This document shows, piece by piece, positions 34,375 to 44,825 of a DNA stretch of 64,000 nucleotides; position 1 is the first letter of the stretch, and every line of letters begins with the position of its first letter. Source of the stretch: Hypericum androsaemum (Eukaryota > Streptophyta > Magnoliopsida > Malpighiales > Hypericaceae); contig OZ023199.1 in the NCBI GenBank assembly GCA_963995505.1, positions 8,105,373 through 8,169,372 of the forward strand, in the 5' to 3' direction. The position numbers and the translations under genes were made by a program. A model generated the notes under the pieces. It was not told the DNA's origin, ran no database searches, and saw nothing but the letters and a program-made list of their open reading frames with translations.

Positions 34375-34607
34375 TATGCACGCAAACTTCTGGATGCATG
34401 CGCACATGGAGAATCAGAAAGAATCAACCTATTTAGGCCGTGTATCTACTTGTTAGGACGTGCAACTATTAATTATTCTATTAGATATTATTTGCTTAGA
34501 TTATTTCCTATTTTAGTTGAATAATTCGGCAAGAATATCCTTAGATTAGGAAAGAGAGTTTTGGCCAGCCTTTGAGCTCCTTTTAAGGAGTTAGCTTGTT
34601 TAGGAAT
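34149..34607 (+). repeat. C2 3' LTR, 5' part
   Basis: This begins TGATGTGAGCACACC and breaks at TTAGGAAT (34607), where the D LTR starts. In the intact C LTR the next bases are ACCTTGGTAC. The remaining ~260 bp are not in the window. Confidence 0.9.
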
Positions 34608-35108
34608 TGCTGTAGCACAACGGAGGCGTGCGAATCAACACTTGAAACGAACAAGGCTCGAACAATTGAAAGAAACAAAACGATGGACAATTCCACTTGA
34701 ATCTTCCGAAACAAGATGGAAGGTTTGCTCGAGTCCACAAGCAGCCAACCAACGGCCAAGGTAGGAAATTCTCGCGCACGAAGCGCACTCAACTCACTTG
34801 CACGTTTTTGGATTCAATCAATTCTCCTCATTATTTCCTCTCCGCCAGATACAAATAGAAGGCGGGAGTTAAGGCAGGAGTTAAGGCGAGAATTATGGCA
34901 AGCCTCTTCACACTCCTCCTGTCCGTAACCTCCCCTTTAACCCCCACTAATTGGCATTTAAATGTGCCTTATTACAACCACGAAATTAAACGCTGAAACG
35001 AAATTAAACGCTGAATTAAGTGCAATAATTGAAATCACAAACTCCACGCTTGCCATGCACACGTCCAATGCACAAGCATGTTGGCCAATGCACATTCGTC
35101 CTACGGCA
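34608..35108 (-). repeat. D 3' LTR
   Basis: On the minus strand it reads TGCCGTAGGACG to GTGCTACAGCA. The polypurine tract (complement of TCCTCCCCCCC, from 35109) adjoins it. The D stop codon is before the tract, so D does not code into its LTR, unlike A, C and G. Confidence 0.92.
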
Positions 35109-35130
35109 TCCTCCCCCCCTTAAGAGTCTG

Positions 35131-38100
35131 CTAGTCTCGAGCAGCTAAACGGCTTGGCAAAGGAAGAGGATTGAAATATGGCGTGAGATAAGCTACGTTG
35201 AAGGTCCTCGATACGCCTAGATCTTCCGGTAGGTCAATCACATATGCATTGTCGTTGACACGCCGTAGCACCTTGTATGGACCAAACCGTCGTGCTTGAA
35301 GCTTGCCTCCCCAGCCTGCGGGCATGCGTTCCTTGCGAAAGTGCACCATAACCTGTTCTCCGGGTTGAAATATTTGCACCTTTCGCTTTGCATCCACTCG
35401 CTCTTTCTCCTTAGCGTACATTGTACTAAGTCTCTTCTTCACAGCTTCCAGTATGGCTTGCACGTCTTCAGCATAGGAGAGGGCACTTGTGTTGGCTCGA
35501 ACAGGTCGTGGCACGCTGGAGACATCAACCAAATGGTTAGGGGCCTTTGTATACACCAAGGCAAAGGGAGACTTCCCCGTAGACCTGTGAACAGCTCCAT
35601 TATACGCGAATTCCGCAATAGGCAAAGCAAGATCCCACTGCCTTAGCCTCTCATGACACAAGCTGCGAAGAAGGTTGCCAAGGGTGCGGTTTGTTGCTTC
35701 CGTTTGACCATCTGTCTGAGGGTGCGCGGTGGTGCTGAATTGGAGCGTGGCATCGAACATCCTCCAAAGTGTCTTCCAAAAGCTGGCAAGAAACTTGGTG
35801 TCTCGATCAGAAACAATCGTTTTAGGCACGCCATGCAAACGCACCACCTCTCTAAAGAAATGCCTTGCCACCGCGGCTGCATCATTCGTCTTCTTGCATG
35901 GCACAAAATGCGCCATCTTTGACAACCTGTCAACAATAACAAAAATAGAATCCGCCCCTCTTGGAGTGCGGGGTAAGCCAAGGATAAAATCCATGCTAAG
36001 GTCTTCCCATATGGCATTGGGAATTGGCAAAGGCGTGTACAGGCCAGCATTGTTGACTCCTCCCTTCGTTTCTTGGCACACACGGCAGTGTTGCACAAAC
36101 TTAGCAACATCCTTGTACATCTTTGGCCAATGGAAACGCTCTTGCATCGAGGACAAGGTCTTGTCACGTCCCAAATGAGCTGCCAAGCCTCCCGCGTGCA
36201 TCTCTTGCATCAAATGAGCACGTAGGGATGACTTTGGTACACACAACTGATTCCCTCTCATTAGGAACCCATCTTGCAAGAAATAATCTCCTACACCCTT
36301 TCCTTCCTTGCACTTCATCCAGATATCACCAAAGTCTCCATCTTCCTCATACATATCTCGGACACAATCAAAGTCAGTAATCACACCTCGTAACTCAGTA
36401 AGCAATGCAAGTCTCCTACTCAAGGCATCAGCAACTATATTCTGAGTTCCACTTTTATGAGAGATCTTAAAAGGGAATTTCTGTAAGTAGGTACACCAAC
36501 GAGCATGCATCGGATTGCTAAGCCTAGACTGGTCATGCAAGAACTTCAAAGCCTTGTGATCTGAGTAGAGAATGAACTCCTTACCAACAAGGTAGTGCTC
36601 CCACGTCTTGAGAGCTCGGAAAACAGCGTAGAATTCTTTCTCGTACGTTGTCCACTTCAATCTTGCTTCACTAAGCTTCTCACTGAAGAAAGCCACAGGT
36701 TTCTTCTCTTGCGAGAGCACGGCCCCAATGCCAAGCCCGGATGCATCCACCTCAACTTCAAATAGCTTGGCAAAGTCAGGGAGTGCGAGCACAGGTGCGG
36801 TGCTAAGCTTTTCCTTCAATGTCTGAAAGGCATGCTCAGCTTCTTCTCCCCAAACGAAGGGGGTCTGCTTCTTCAATAGGGCCGTGAGAGGGGCAGCAAT
36901 CATGCTAAAATCCCGAATGAACCGGCGGTAGAAGGATGCCAAGCCAAGAAAGCTACGGGTCTGGCTCACATTTAAAGGAGCTGGCCAGGAGCGTATTGCT
37001 TCTATCTTGGCCTGATCAACATGGACTCCTTCCTTTCCAACCCGGAACCCCAAAAACAGAAGTTGGCTCTTCCAAAAACTACACTTCTTCAGGTTCACGT
37101 ACAATTGATTTGCTCGCAAGGTTGAGAACACTTCCTTCAAATGCACCATGTGGTCTTCTTTGGTCTTGCTATACACCAAGATGTCATCAAAATAAACCAC
37201 CACGTACTTGTCTAGGAAAGGCTTCAGGACTTGGTGCATTAGCCTCATGAACGTGCTTGGGGCATTAGTGAGTCCGAAAGGCATCACGAGCCACTCATAC
37301 AAACCATCTCGCGTTTTGAACGCGGTCTTCCATTCATCACCAGGCCGAATTCTGATCTGATGATACCCGCTTCGTAGATCAATCTTGGAGAATATGGTGG
37401 CTCCACTCAGGTTGTCCAGCATATCATCGAGGCGAGGGATGGGAAATCTGTACCCAATTGTGATCTTGTTGATCGCCCTGCTGTCGATGCACATTCTCCA
37501 AGTGCCATCTTTCTTTGGCACGAGCAAAGCTGGCACGCCACAAGGACTTAGGCTCTCTTGCACATAGCCCTTGTCCAGTAACTCTTGCACTTGCTCTCGG
37601 ATAATCTGGTTCTCCTTCGGACTCATCCGGTAGTGCGGCAAGTTTGGAAGGGTTGCGCCAGGTATAAGGTCAATTTGGTGCTGGATGTCACGCAAGGGTG
37701 GTAGCCCCTTTTGCAAGCTTTCATCCACGAGCTCTGGAAAGAGCTCAAATAACTCCAGCACCACTTCAGGGAGAGACTCCAAGCCTTCATCTTCCTTGGC
37801 TGGAGGGTTTGTCATAATAAGCACATGGAAACAACCTGCTTCTCGCGTGTAGTTCACCATCTCGTGCACAGAGGTCACCATAGATACGAGCTGCATGGCA
37901 TTGGTTTGCCCCTTCACGTGCTTAGGCTTCTTCGGCAACAAAGTAAACTTCTCTCCTCCTTTTCTGACCTCGTACGTGTTCTCTTCGCCTCGATGCACGA
38001 CCTTATTATCAAACTCCCAAGGTCTTCCTAATAGAATGTTGCACGCATCCATCTCAAGGACATCACATACAACTTGGTCAGAATACATCCCAATTGTGAT

Positions 38101-39525
38101 TGGGACAGTGCACCTCGAGTTGACCTTGATTCCACCTCCGGATCTGACCCATCCAATGGAATATGGAGTGGGGTGAGGTGAGGTCTTCAAGCCAAGCTTT
38201 TCCACTGTCTTGCTACTCACAAAGTTCTCCTGGCTGCCTCCATCTATTATCACTTCACACACCACTTTCCCAACATGACAACTCGTGCGAAACAAGTTAT
38301 TACGTTGGGAATCATCTCTCTTGGTTGCGGTCAATGCTACCTTCTGTATGACCCCGCAATACTCTTCTCCTTCAGAGGTCTCCTCCTCTTCATCACCCTC
38401 GTCCACGGGTGCACACAAATACGCCCCTTCCTCCTCCTCATCCGAATCTTCCTTCTCGCAAAGTTGTGTAAACTTGCGTTTAGGGCAATCACTAGACTTG
38501 TGGCCCAGTTCATTGCATTTGAAACATCGGATTGATGAGGTTGTGGCTACCTCTTTTCCCTTTCTTTGTGCAAACACAGGGGCAGGCTTGCTAGGAGGGG
38601 GTTTAGGCTCGGAAGCTTGGGGTGTGCTTCTTTCCACACCTCCCCTTGCATAGGTGGAAGCCTGACCAGGCCCTGAAAAACGGATGGAGGGCGCTTTCTT
38701 CCTCTTCAAGGCAGCCCCGATCTTTCTGGCTTTGGCACACGCATCGTTGAAAAACAAAAACGTGTCAAACTCCATCTTGCTCTTGATCTCATAACTGAGG
38801 CCCTCAACAAACCGTGCAATCATCTGATCCTCATTCTCTTCCACATCGTTCCTCGACGCCAACCTCATGAATTCAGTCATGTACTCTTCCACCGAACGAT
38901 TTCCTTGAGTGCACGTAAGGAATTGACTGTAGAGGGTCTGATGGTAGTCCACTGGCAAAAACCTCTCCCTCAAGGCTTGCTCCATGGTCGGCCAGTCTCT
39001 GATTGGTAGATCTCCTCTTCTCCTACGAGACTCTTGTTCCTTCCTCCACCACACGGCAGCTCCGGACTCAAGCTTGAAGGCTACGTAGCTCACCTTCTGT
39101 TCTTCCGTGAGTTGCATGCAATCAAAATATTTTTCCACCGAGTCCAACCAGTTGAGAAAGCCTTCTACGTCCGCATCACCATAGAATTTCTCTATGTTCA
39201 TTTTGAATGGACGATCCACCCTTCTATATTCTCCTCCGCGCTCATAATCCTCCCTATAGACTTCTCTTCCAGGAGCACGTCCTAGATCACCGTGTCTACC
39301 ACCTCCTCTACCTCGTCCCCTCAACACTCTCCCTCCCCTTCTCACATTAAGGGTAGCATCAGAATCTACATCCTCCTCTTCCTCTCTTTGTTCATTACGT
39401 ACCTCAGCTGGAGGGGGTTGCACCGCGAGGTTGTCCAGGCGGGTAAGGATGGCCTGAATTGCCGCCTCCATTTGAGTGAATCTCTGGTTCATATCGGGTC
39501 TTGGAGTGTCATTAGGATCGGCCAT
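35131..39525 (-). CDS. D gag-pol polyprotein, intact, 1464 aa
   Basis: This is a single open frame for particle protein and replication enzymes. Gag starts [16 protein letters not shown] and has a Gly/Arg-rich segment and a core with WWRKEQESRRRRGDL. The CCHC knuckle CFKCNELGHKSSDC is at residues 334-347 and the protease D428 is in DGGSQ. RT has YFDD at 778-781, and RNase H has EVDASG and YSDHKAL. Integrase has an HHCC finger, D1179, D1240, E1276 (D-X35-E) and a FGPY module, ending at LPSRLAARD. No stop, frameshift or lost catalytic residue was seen. The start is about 160 nt inside the PBS. Confidence 0.95.
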   Translation of the reverse strand: MADPNDTPRPDMNQRFTQMEAAIQAILTRLDNLAVQPPPAEVRNEQREEEEDVDSDATLNVRRGGRVLRGRGRGGGRHGDLGRAPGREVYREDYERGGEYRRVDRPFKMNIEKFYGDADVEGFLNWLDSVEKYFDCMQLTEEQKVSYVAFKLESGAAVWWRKEQESRRRRGDLPIRDWPTMEQALRERFLPVDYHQTLYSQFLTCTQGNRSVEEYMTEFMRLASRNDVEENEDQMIARFVEGLSYEIKSKMEFDTFLFFNDACAKARKIGAALKRKKAPSIRFSGPGQASTYARGGVERSTPQASEPKPPPSKPAPVFAQRKGKEVATTSSIRCFKCNELGHKSSDCPKRKFTQLCEKEDSDEEEEGAYLCAPVDEGDEEEETSEGEEYCGVIQKVALTATKRDDSQRNNLFRTSCHVGKVVCEVIIDGGSQENFVSSKTVEKLGLKTSPHPTPYSIGWVRSGGGIKVNSRCTVPITIGMYSDQVVCDVLEMDACNILLGRPWEFDNKVVHRGEENTYEVRKGGEKFTLLPKKPKHVKGQTNAMQLVSMVTSVHEMVNYTREAGCFHVLIMTNPPAKEDEGLESLPEVVLELFELFPELVDESLQKGLPPLRDIQHQIDLIPGATLPNLPHYRMSPKENQIIREQVQELLDKGYVQESLSPCGVPALLVPKKDGTWRMCIDSRAINKITIGYRFPIPRLDDMLDNLSGATIFSKIDLRSGYHQIRIRPGDEWKTAFKTRDGLYEWLVMPFGLTNAPSTFMRLMHQVLKPFLDKYVVVYFDDILVYSKTKEDHMVHLKEVFSTLRANQLYVNLKKCSFWKSQLLFLGFRVGKEGVHVDQAKIEAIRSWPAPLNVSQTRSFLGLASFYRRFIRDFSMIAAPLTALLKKQTPFVWGEEAEHAFQTLKEKLSTAPVLALPDFAKLFEVEVDASGLGIGAVLSQEKKPVAFFSEKLSEARLKWTTYEKEFYAVFRALKTWEHYLVGKEFILYSDHKALKFLHDQSRLSNPMHARWCTYLQKFPFKISHKSGTQNIVADALSRRLALLTELRGVITDFDCVRDMYEEDGDFGDIWMKCKEGKGVGDYFLQDGFLMRGNQLCVPKSSLRAHLMQEMHAGGLAAHLGRDKTLSSMQERFHWPKMYKDVAKFVQHCRVCQETKGGVNNAGLYTPLPIPNAIWEDLSMDFILGLPRTPRGADSIFVIVDRLSKMAHFVPCKKTNDAAAVARHFFREVVRLHGVPKTIVSDRDTKFLASFWKTLWRMFDATLQFSTTAHPQTDGQTEATNRTLGNLLRSLCHERLRQWDLALPIAEFAYNGAVHRSTGKSPFALVYTKAPNHLVDVSSVPRPVRANTSALSYAEDVQAILEAVKKRLSTMYAKEKERVDAKRKVQIFQPGEQVMVHFRKERMPAGWGGKLQARRFGPYKVLRRVNDNAYVIDLPEDLGVSRTFNVAYLTPYFNPLPLPSRLAARD

Positions 39526-39684
39526 AGTGCAACGGATTTTGGTGGTGCTAGGTGGGTAAAAATGAGACTTGGATCAGGAGATCACAAAGTCTTGTGGATT
39601 GGCTCGTAGATGGGGCTCTCTCAAACTCACTAGGTGATAGCATTCACTCTCGATCAATATGGGAATTGATCTGATCGTATTCAG

Positions 39685-39696
39685 GCTTTGATACCA
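39685..39696 (-). other. D primer binding site
   Basis: On the minus strand it reads TGGTATCAAAGC, two bases from the LTR. It is the initiator-Met tRNA site with A in place of G at position 9; G has T there. Confidence 0.87.
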
Positions 39697-39698
39697 CT

Positions 39699-40199
39699 TG
39701 CTATAGCACAACGGAGGCGTGCGAATCAACACTTCAAACGAACAAGGCTCGAACAATTGAAAGAAACAAAACGATGGACAATTCCACTTGAATCTTCCGA
39801 AACAAGATGGAAGGTTTGCTCGAGTCCACAAGCAACCAACCAACGGCCAAGGTAGGAAATTCTCGCGCACGAAGCGCACTCAACTCACTTGCACGTTTTT
39901 GGATTCAATCAATTCTCCTCATTATTTCCTCTCCGCCAGATACAAATAGAAGGCGGGAGTTAAGGCAGGAGTTAAGGCGAGAATTATGGCAAGCCTCTTC
40001 ACACTCCTCCTGTCCGTAACCTCCCCTTTAACCCCCACTAATTGGCATTTAAATGTGCCTTATTACAACCACGAAATTAAACGCTGAAACGAAATTAAAC
40101 GCTGAATTAAGTGCAATAATTGAAATCACAAACTCCACGCTTGCCATGCACACGTCCAATGCACAAGCATGTTGGCCAATGCACATTCGTCCTACGGCA
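39699..40199 (-). repeat. D 5' LTR
   Basis: The 501-bp copy of the left LTR differs at about three positions (for example TGCTATAG here against TGCTGTAG). The bases right of it (40200 on) are E1 pol sequence. Confidence 0.92.
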
Positions 40200-42946
40200 C
40201 CCTGGGAGGCCGAAGCAAGGGAGAATCCAAGTAAACAGTACCATGCAGCTGGTAACGATGGTATCTTACTCCCGCGAGTTTATGGAAGATCTAAATGCTT
40301 CAGATTGGTGTCAATTCATGGTGATGAAGCATTCGTCATTGCCAGAAGAAGGAGAGTCAGAGTCCTTGCCTGATCAGATTGTGAAGTTATTTGAGATGTT
40401 TCCCGAGGTTGTGAAGGAAGATTTGCCCGAGGAGTTACCCCCTTTGAGGGATATCCAGCACCAGATTGATTTAATTTCGGGTGTAACTCTCCCTAACTTG
40501 CGAATAAGGGATACGTGCGAGAGAGCTTGAGTCCCTGTGGTGTTCCTGCCCTTCTCGTGCCAAAGAAGGATGGAACATGGAGGATGTGTATAGACAGTCG
40601 AGCAATCAACAAGATCACGATTGGATATCGCTTCCCAATCCCACGGCTCAATGACATGCTGGATAATCTTAGTGGTGCCACTATTTTCTCTAAGATTGAT
40701 CTTCGAATTGGCTACCACCAGATCAGGATCCGACCCGGGGATGAATGGAAGACTGCCTTCAAGACGAGGGATGGTTTATATGAATGGCTCGTGATGCCTT
40801 TCGGCCTCACCAATGCCCCGAGCACATTCATGCTTCTTATGCACCAAGTCTTGAAGCCTTTCCTAGACACCTTCGTTGTGGTATATTTTGATGATATCCT
40901 AGTCTATAGCAAGACTGAGGAGGAGCACGTAACCCATTTGCAAGATTTGTTTCAAGCTCTCCAAGATAATAAGTTATACGTGAACTTGAAGAAATGTAGT
41001 TTCTGGAAGGAGAAGCTTCTGTTCTTGGGATTCAATGTTGGGAAAGAAGGAATCCATGTTGACCAATCCAAGGTTGAAGCTATTAGCTCGTGGCCGGTGC
41101 CTGCGAACGTGAGTCAAGTCAGGAGTTTCCTTGGATTAGCAACCTTCTATCGAAGATTCATAAGGGATTTTAGCATCATTGCTGCCCCTCTTACGAACCT
41201 ACTCAAGAAGAATTCTCCTTTTGTGTGGGGAGAGGGAGCTGATCGAGCCTTCCAGATATTGAAGGAGAAATTGAGCACCGCACCCGTGCTAGCTCTTCCA
41301 GACTTTGCCAAATTGTTTGAAGTTGAAGTGGACGCGTCTGGACTTGGAATAGGAGTTGTCCTGTCCCAAGAGAAGAGACCACTAGCTTACTTCAGCGAGA
41401 AGCTAAGTGAACCTAGGCAGAAATGGACCACCTATGAAAAGGAGTTCTACGCGGTTGTCCGAGCTCTTAGGACGTGGGAACACTACTTGGTTGGTAAGGA
41501 ATTCGTGCTTTATTCTGATCATCAAGCATTGAAATTCTTATTTGATCAATCAAAGTTGAGTAATCCCATGCATGCACGTTGGTGTACGTACTTGCAAAAG
41601 TTTCCATTTAAAATCGTGCACAAGAGTGGAACTCTGAATGTGGTTGCCGATGCATTGCGTAGGAGGGTAATGTTGCTTACTGAATTGAGGGGAATGATCA
41701 CTGCTTTTGATTGTCTTCGTGAGCAATATGAGAAGGATGAAGACTTTGGTGAGGTGTGGATGAAGTGCAAAGATGGCCAAGGGTACGAAGATTATTTCTT
41801 CCAGGATGGTTACTTGATGAAAGGGAATCAGTTGTGCATTCCTAAGACATCTTTACGCAATCAATTAATGTGGGAATTGCATGAAGGGGCTCTCTCAGCT
41901 CATCTTGGTCGAGACAAGACTTTAGTCTCATTGCAAGAAAGATTTTTCTGGCCGAAAATGACGAAGGAGGTTGCCAACTTTGTGAAGCATTGCCGAGTGT
42001 GTCAAGAAACTAAGGGCAGCGTACACAATACTGGCCTTTACACACCCCTCCCCATTCCTGAAGCAATTTGGGAAGACTTGAGCATGGACTTCGTGCTAGG
42101 ATTACCTCGTACCCCGAGGGGTACAGATTCTATTTTTGTTGTTGTGGACAGGTTGTCGAAGATGGCGCACTTCATTCCATGCAAAAAGACAAATGATGCG
42201 AGTGCCATGGCTAAACACTTCTTTAGGGAGGTGGTACGTCTGCATGGAGTGCCAAAGTCCATTGTTTCTGATCGTGACACGAAGTTTCTTGCGAGCTTCT
42301 GGAAGACACTTTGGAGGATGTTCGATGCAACCCTCAAATTTAGCACGACTGCGCACCCCCAGACTGATGGGCAGACTGAGGCAACCAACCATACACTTGG
42401 GATCTTCTCCGAAGCCTTTGTCATGAGAGGAAGCGCCAATGGGATCTTGCACTTCCCATAGCTGAGTTTGCATATAATGGCGCAATACATCGCTCCACAG
42501 GGAAGTCTCCTTTTTCTTTGGTGTACACGAAGGTCCCTAATCATCTTGTGGATGTGTCTAGTGTCCCAAGGCCTCCACGAGCCAATGCAGCTGCCATGTC
42601 GTACGCGGAGCACGTTAAATTCGTGCTAGAGGCTGTGAAGAAGAGGTTGGAAGATACGTATGGCAAAGAGAAGCAGCGAGTGGATGCTCGAAGAAAGGAG
42701 CGAATTTTCCAACCAGGAGAGCAGGTTATGGTGCACTTTCGGAAGGAGAGGATGTCCTCCAACATGGGAGGCAAGCTTCAAGCAAGGAGGTTCGGTCCAT
42801 ACAAGATCATGAGGCGTGTGAACGATAATGCATATGTGGTTGATCTCCCGGAGGAGTTTGGAGTGTCCAAGACCTTCAATGTCGCGGACTTGACACCCTA
42901 CTATGATCCTCTTCCTTTTCCTAGCAGGCTGGCTGCTCGGGACTAG
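40200..42946 (+). pseudogene. E1 pol, 5'-truncated, two breaks
   Basis: This group-2 polyprotein resembles D and begins in the linker after protease. About 22 codons are missing near 40500 (LPNL joined to NKGYV), out of frame. RT with YFDDILVYS, RNase H and most of the integrase follow, open from 40515. One base is missing at ~42401 (CTTGGGATC), which shifts the frame in the integrase and gives a stop at 42461. The correct frame returns at 42518 and ends LPFPSRLAARD at 42946. The gag and 5' LTR are absent. Confidence 0.92.
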
Positions 42947-42956
42947 CATCTTCTCA

Positions 42957-43489
42957 AGCAGGGGAGGATGGCGTAGGAAGCCTCGAAGAATAAGGTGCAA
43001 CGTACGTGTGCATGGCTTGCATTGCGAGCTGTCCGAGTTCCTTTAATTCACAAGCTGTCCGAACTGTTGATTTCCTTTTATTTCCGTTGATTTCCTCTTT
43101 ATTTCCGAATGTAATAAAGCCTAATGGAGACATTTAAATATAGGCGGTTACAGATGGTTTAAGGCAGGCCGAAATGTGAGGAGGTGCGTGATTAAAGCCC
43201 TTCAAGACACGCCTTGAATCACGCCCCTATATGTGTTTCTCTTAAATGGAATAAACGGGCAGTGAATTGAAAAACCAAAAACCCTGAGCGAGTGAGCTTT
43301 CCTTTCGTGCATGGATTTGCATGAGTTGTGCATGGATTTGCACGAATTCTGAGTGATTTGCCCTAGCTGGCCGCTTGATAAATCAAGCAACTCTCTAGTT
43401 GAGCTTCGGAAGGAGCAGATTAGAGTTTTACCTTCATTGTTCGTTCCAAATCATTTGCTAAGTTTGTTCGCGCTTCGTTGCCTACACTA
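42957..43489 (+). repeat. E1 polypurine tract and 3' LTR
   Basis: The purine tract AAGCAGGGGAGGA precedes the LTR start TGGCGTAGGAAGCC at 42969. The LTR ends around CCTACACTA (43489), a near-mirror of its start; the usual final CA appears altered. It carries a possible TATA (TTTAAATATA, about 43133-43142) and AATAAA (43250-43255). The next bases are inside a C-family LTR, so E1 appears to have inserted in the C3 5' LTR. The 3' boundary is uncertain by a few bases. Confidence 0.8.
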
Positions 43490-44206
43490 CGGTGACACGA
43501 GCAAGAGCCAAAAAGTTTCAGGCAGAATTTAATGGATTAATGCAAGAAGTCTGGGCTCAAGATGGTGCGTACAAGTGCAAGGACGTGCATGAGGCCCACG
43601 CTAAGCCCATGCACGTGATAGAGGCTATTTTCGAAGCTTGATATGCACGCAAACTTCTGGATGCATGCGCACATGGAGAATCAGAAAGAATCAACCTATT
43701 TAGGCCGTGCATCTACTTGTTAGGAAGTGCAACTATTAGTTATTCTATTAGATATTATTTGCTTAGATTATTTCCTATTTTAGTTGAATAATTCGGCCAG
43801 AATATCCTTAGATTAGGAAAGAGAGTTTTGGCCAGCCTTTGAGCTCCTTTTAAGGAGTTAGCTTGTTTAGGAATACCTTGGTACTTTGGAGCCTATATAA
43901 GGAGGTCTCCTAGCAATAAAACGGACACAACTTTTGAGATTGATAATTTTGAGAGTTAGATACTCCTTGCGTGTTCTTGCTAATTGCTGGATTGCTTAGC
44001 TTGAGCGAAACTTTTCACTTATCAAACGATTCAGCCATCATCGTTTGTGGCGTGGTTCGACTTGGACCATAGGTTCTCGAATTTCCATTGCTTGGGTTGC
44101 GGATCTTCTAGACCAAGGTTCTTGTAAGGCTCGAGTTCGGGGGTTGCGGTCTCTTCCATCCAAAGTAGCACGGTCCGTTGTGAATCTCCTGCCGAGGTTC
44201 ATATCA
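43490..44206 (+). repeat. C3 5' LTR (first ~75 bp missing)
   Basis: This starts inside the LTR at CGGTGACACGAG, in the GPVTRARAK coding tail, after E1. It ends at GGTTCATATCA. It has TATATAA at 43894-43900 and AATAAA at 43915-43920. The PBS follows directly. Confidence 0.92.
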
Positions 44207-44825
44207 TTTGGTATCAGAGCCACGGCTTGCTACTATCTATCTTTACCTTTCCTTTTTGTTGGTCTAGTATCCAATTCATTTTTTATAAGTAGTTTGATTC
44301 GTTTGTGTTTCGAGCAATCAGATTCGTGACTTAGTTATTCTAGGTTGTGTATTCTGATCAAAAGAAAAAAAAAGGAAAAAAAAAGAAAAAGAAAACAAAA
44401 GAAGAAGCAAGACTAAACAGGAAATTGCAAGACTAAAGCGGAGCAAGGCGAATTGGGAAGGTTGTGATTAAAGAGAAAATGCAAGAGAAACAAAAGAGGA
44501 AGCAAGAAGCAAGTCCAATAGGCGGACAGAAAACAAGAGGAAGTCAGTCCGAATAAATCTACGTGCAGCGCAAGAAGACAAGGAACTACCTTTGATAGTG
44601 ATCCGTGTAGTTCAAGCAAAGCCTTGTTAGCTTAGTAAGAACGTACAAGAGTATCACGAGAGGAAAAAGGCAAGAGTTTGTGAGTGCATTAGAGAGAAAA
44701 GCCAAATAATTGAGTGCAAACACGAGTGAACTTGAGTGCAACTTACATTGAGAGTAAACACGTAAGGGAGTGAACTTGTGAGGCCATCAATTTTTTTTTT
44801 ACTAACGAAATTTTCTTGCAGCAAG
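44207..44825 (+). other. C3 PBS, leader and candidate intron
   Basis: The PBS TGGTATCAGAGCC (44209-44221) is a perfect 13-base match to the initiator-Met tRNA end. The leader is purine-rich. The candidate intron 44635-44821 has GTAAGAA, TACTAAC (44800-44806), T-rich run and TTGCAG, ending four bases before the gag ATG at 44826. Confidence 0.8.

Larger units (their letters stand above)
34608..40199 (-). mobile_element. D: full-length Ty3/gypsy element with unmatched flanks
   Basis: Two 501-bp LTRs (34608-35108 and 39699-40199), a PBS (39685-39696), a polypurine tract and one intact gag-pol frame are present. I count three LTR differences. The left flank is GGAAT (family C LTR) and the right flank CCCTG (E1 pol), so there is no TSD. 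This suggests recombination between two D copies rather than a simple insertion. Confidence 0.93.

Noticed and set aside
43490..43494. CGGTG beside E1 and CGGTG beside C4 as a shared TSD.
   Set aside because: The first is part of the C LTR itself (CCGGTGACACG) and the second belongs to E2 gag; the match is chance.
44778..44825. Upstream ATG at 44778 as the C3 gag start.
   Set aside because: It lies in the T-rich end of the candidate intron; the ATG at 44826 matches family A's position after TTGCAG and its MS start.
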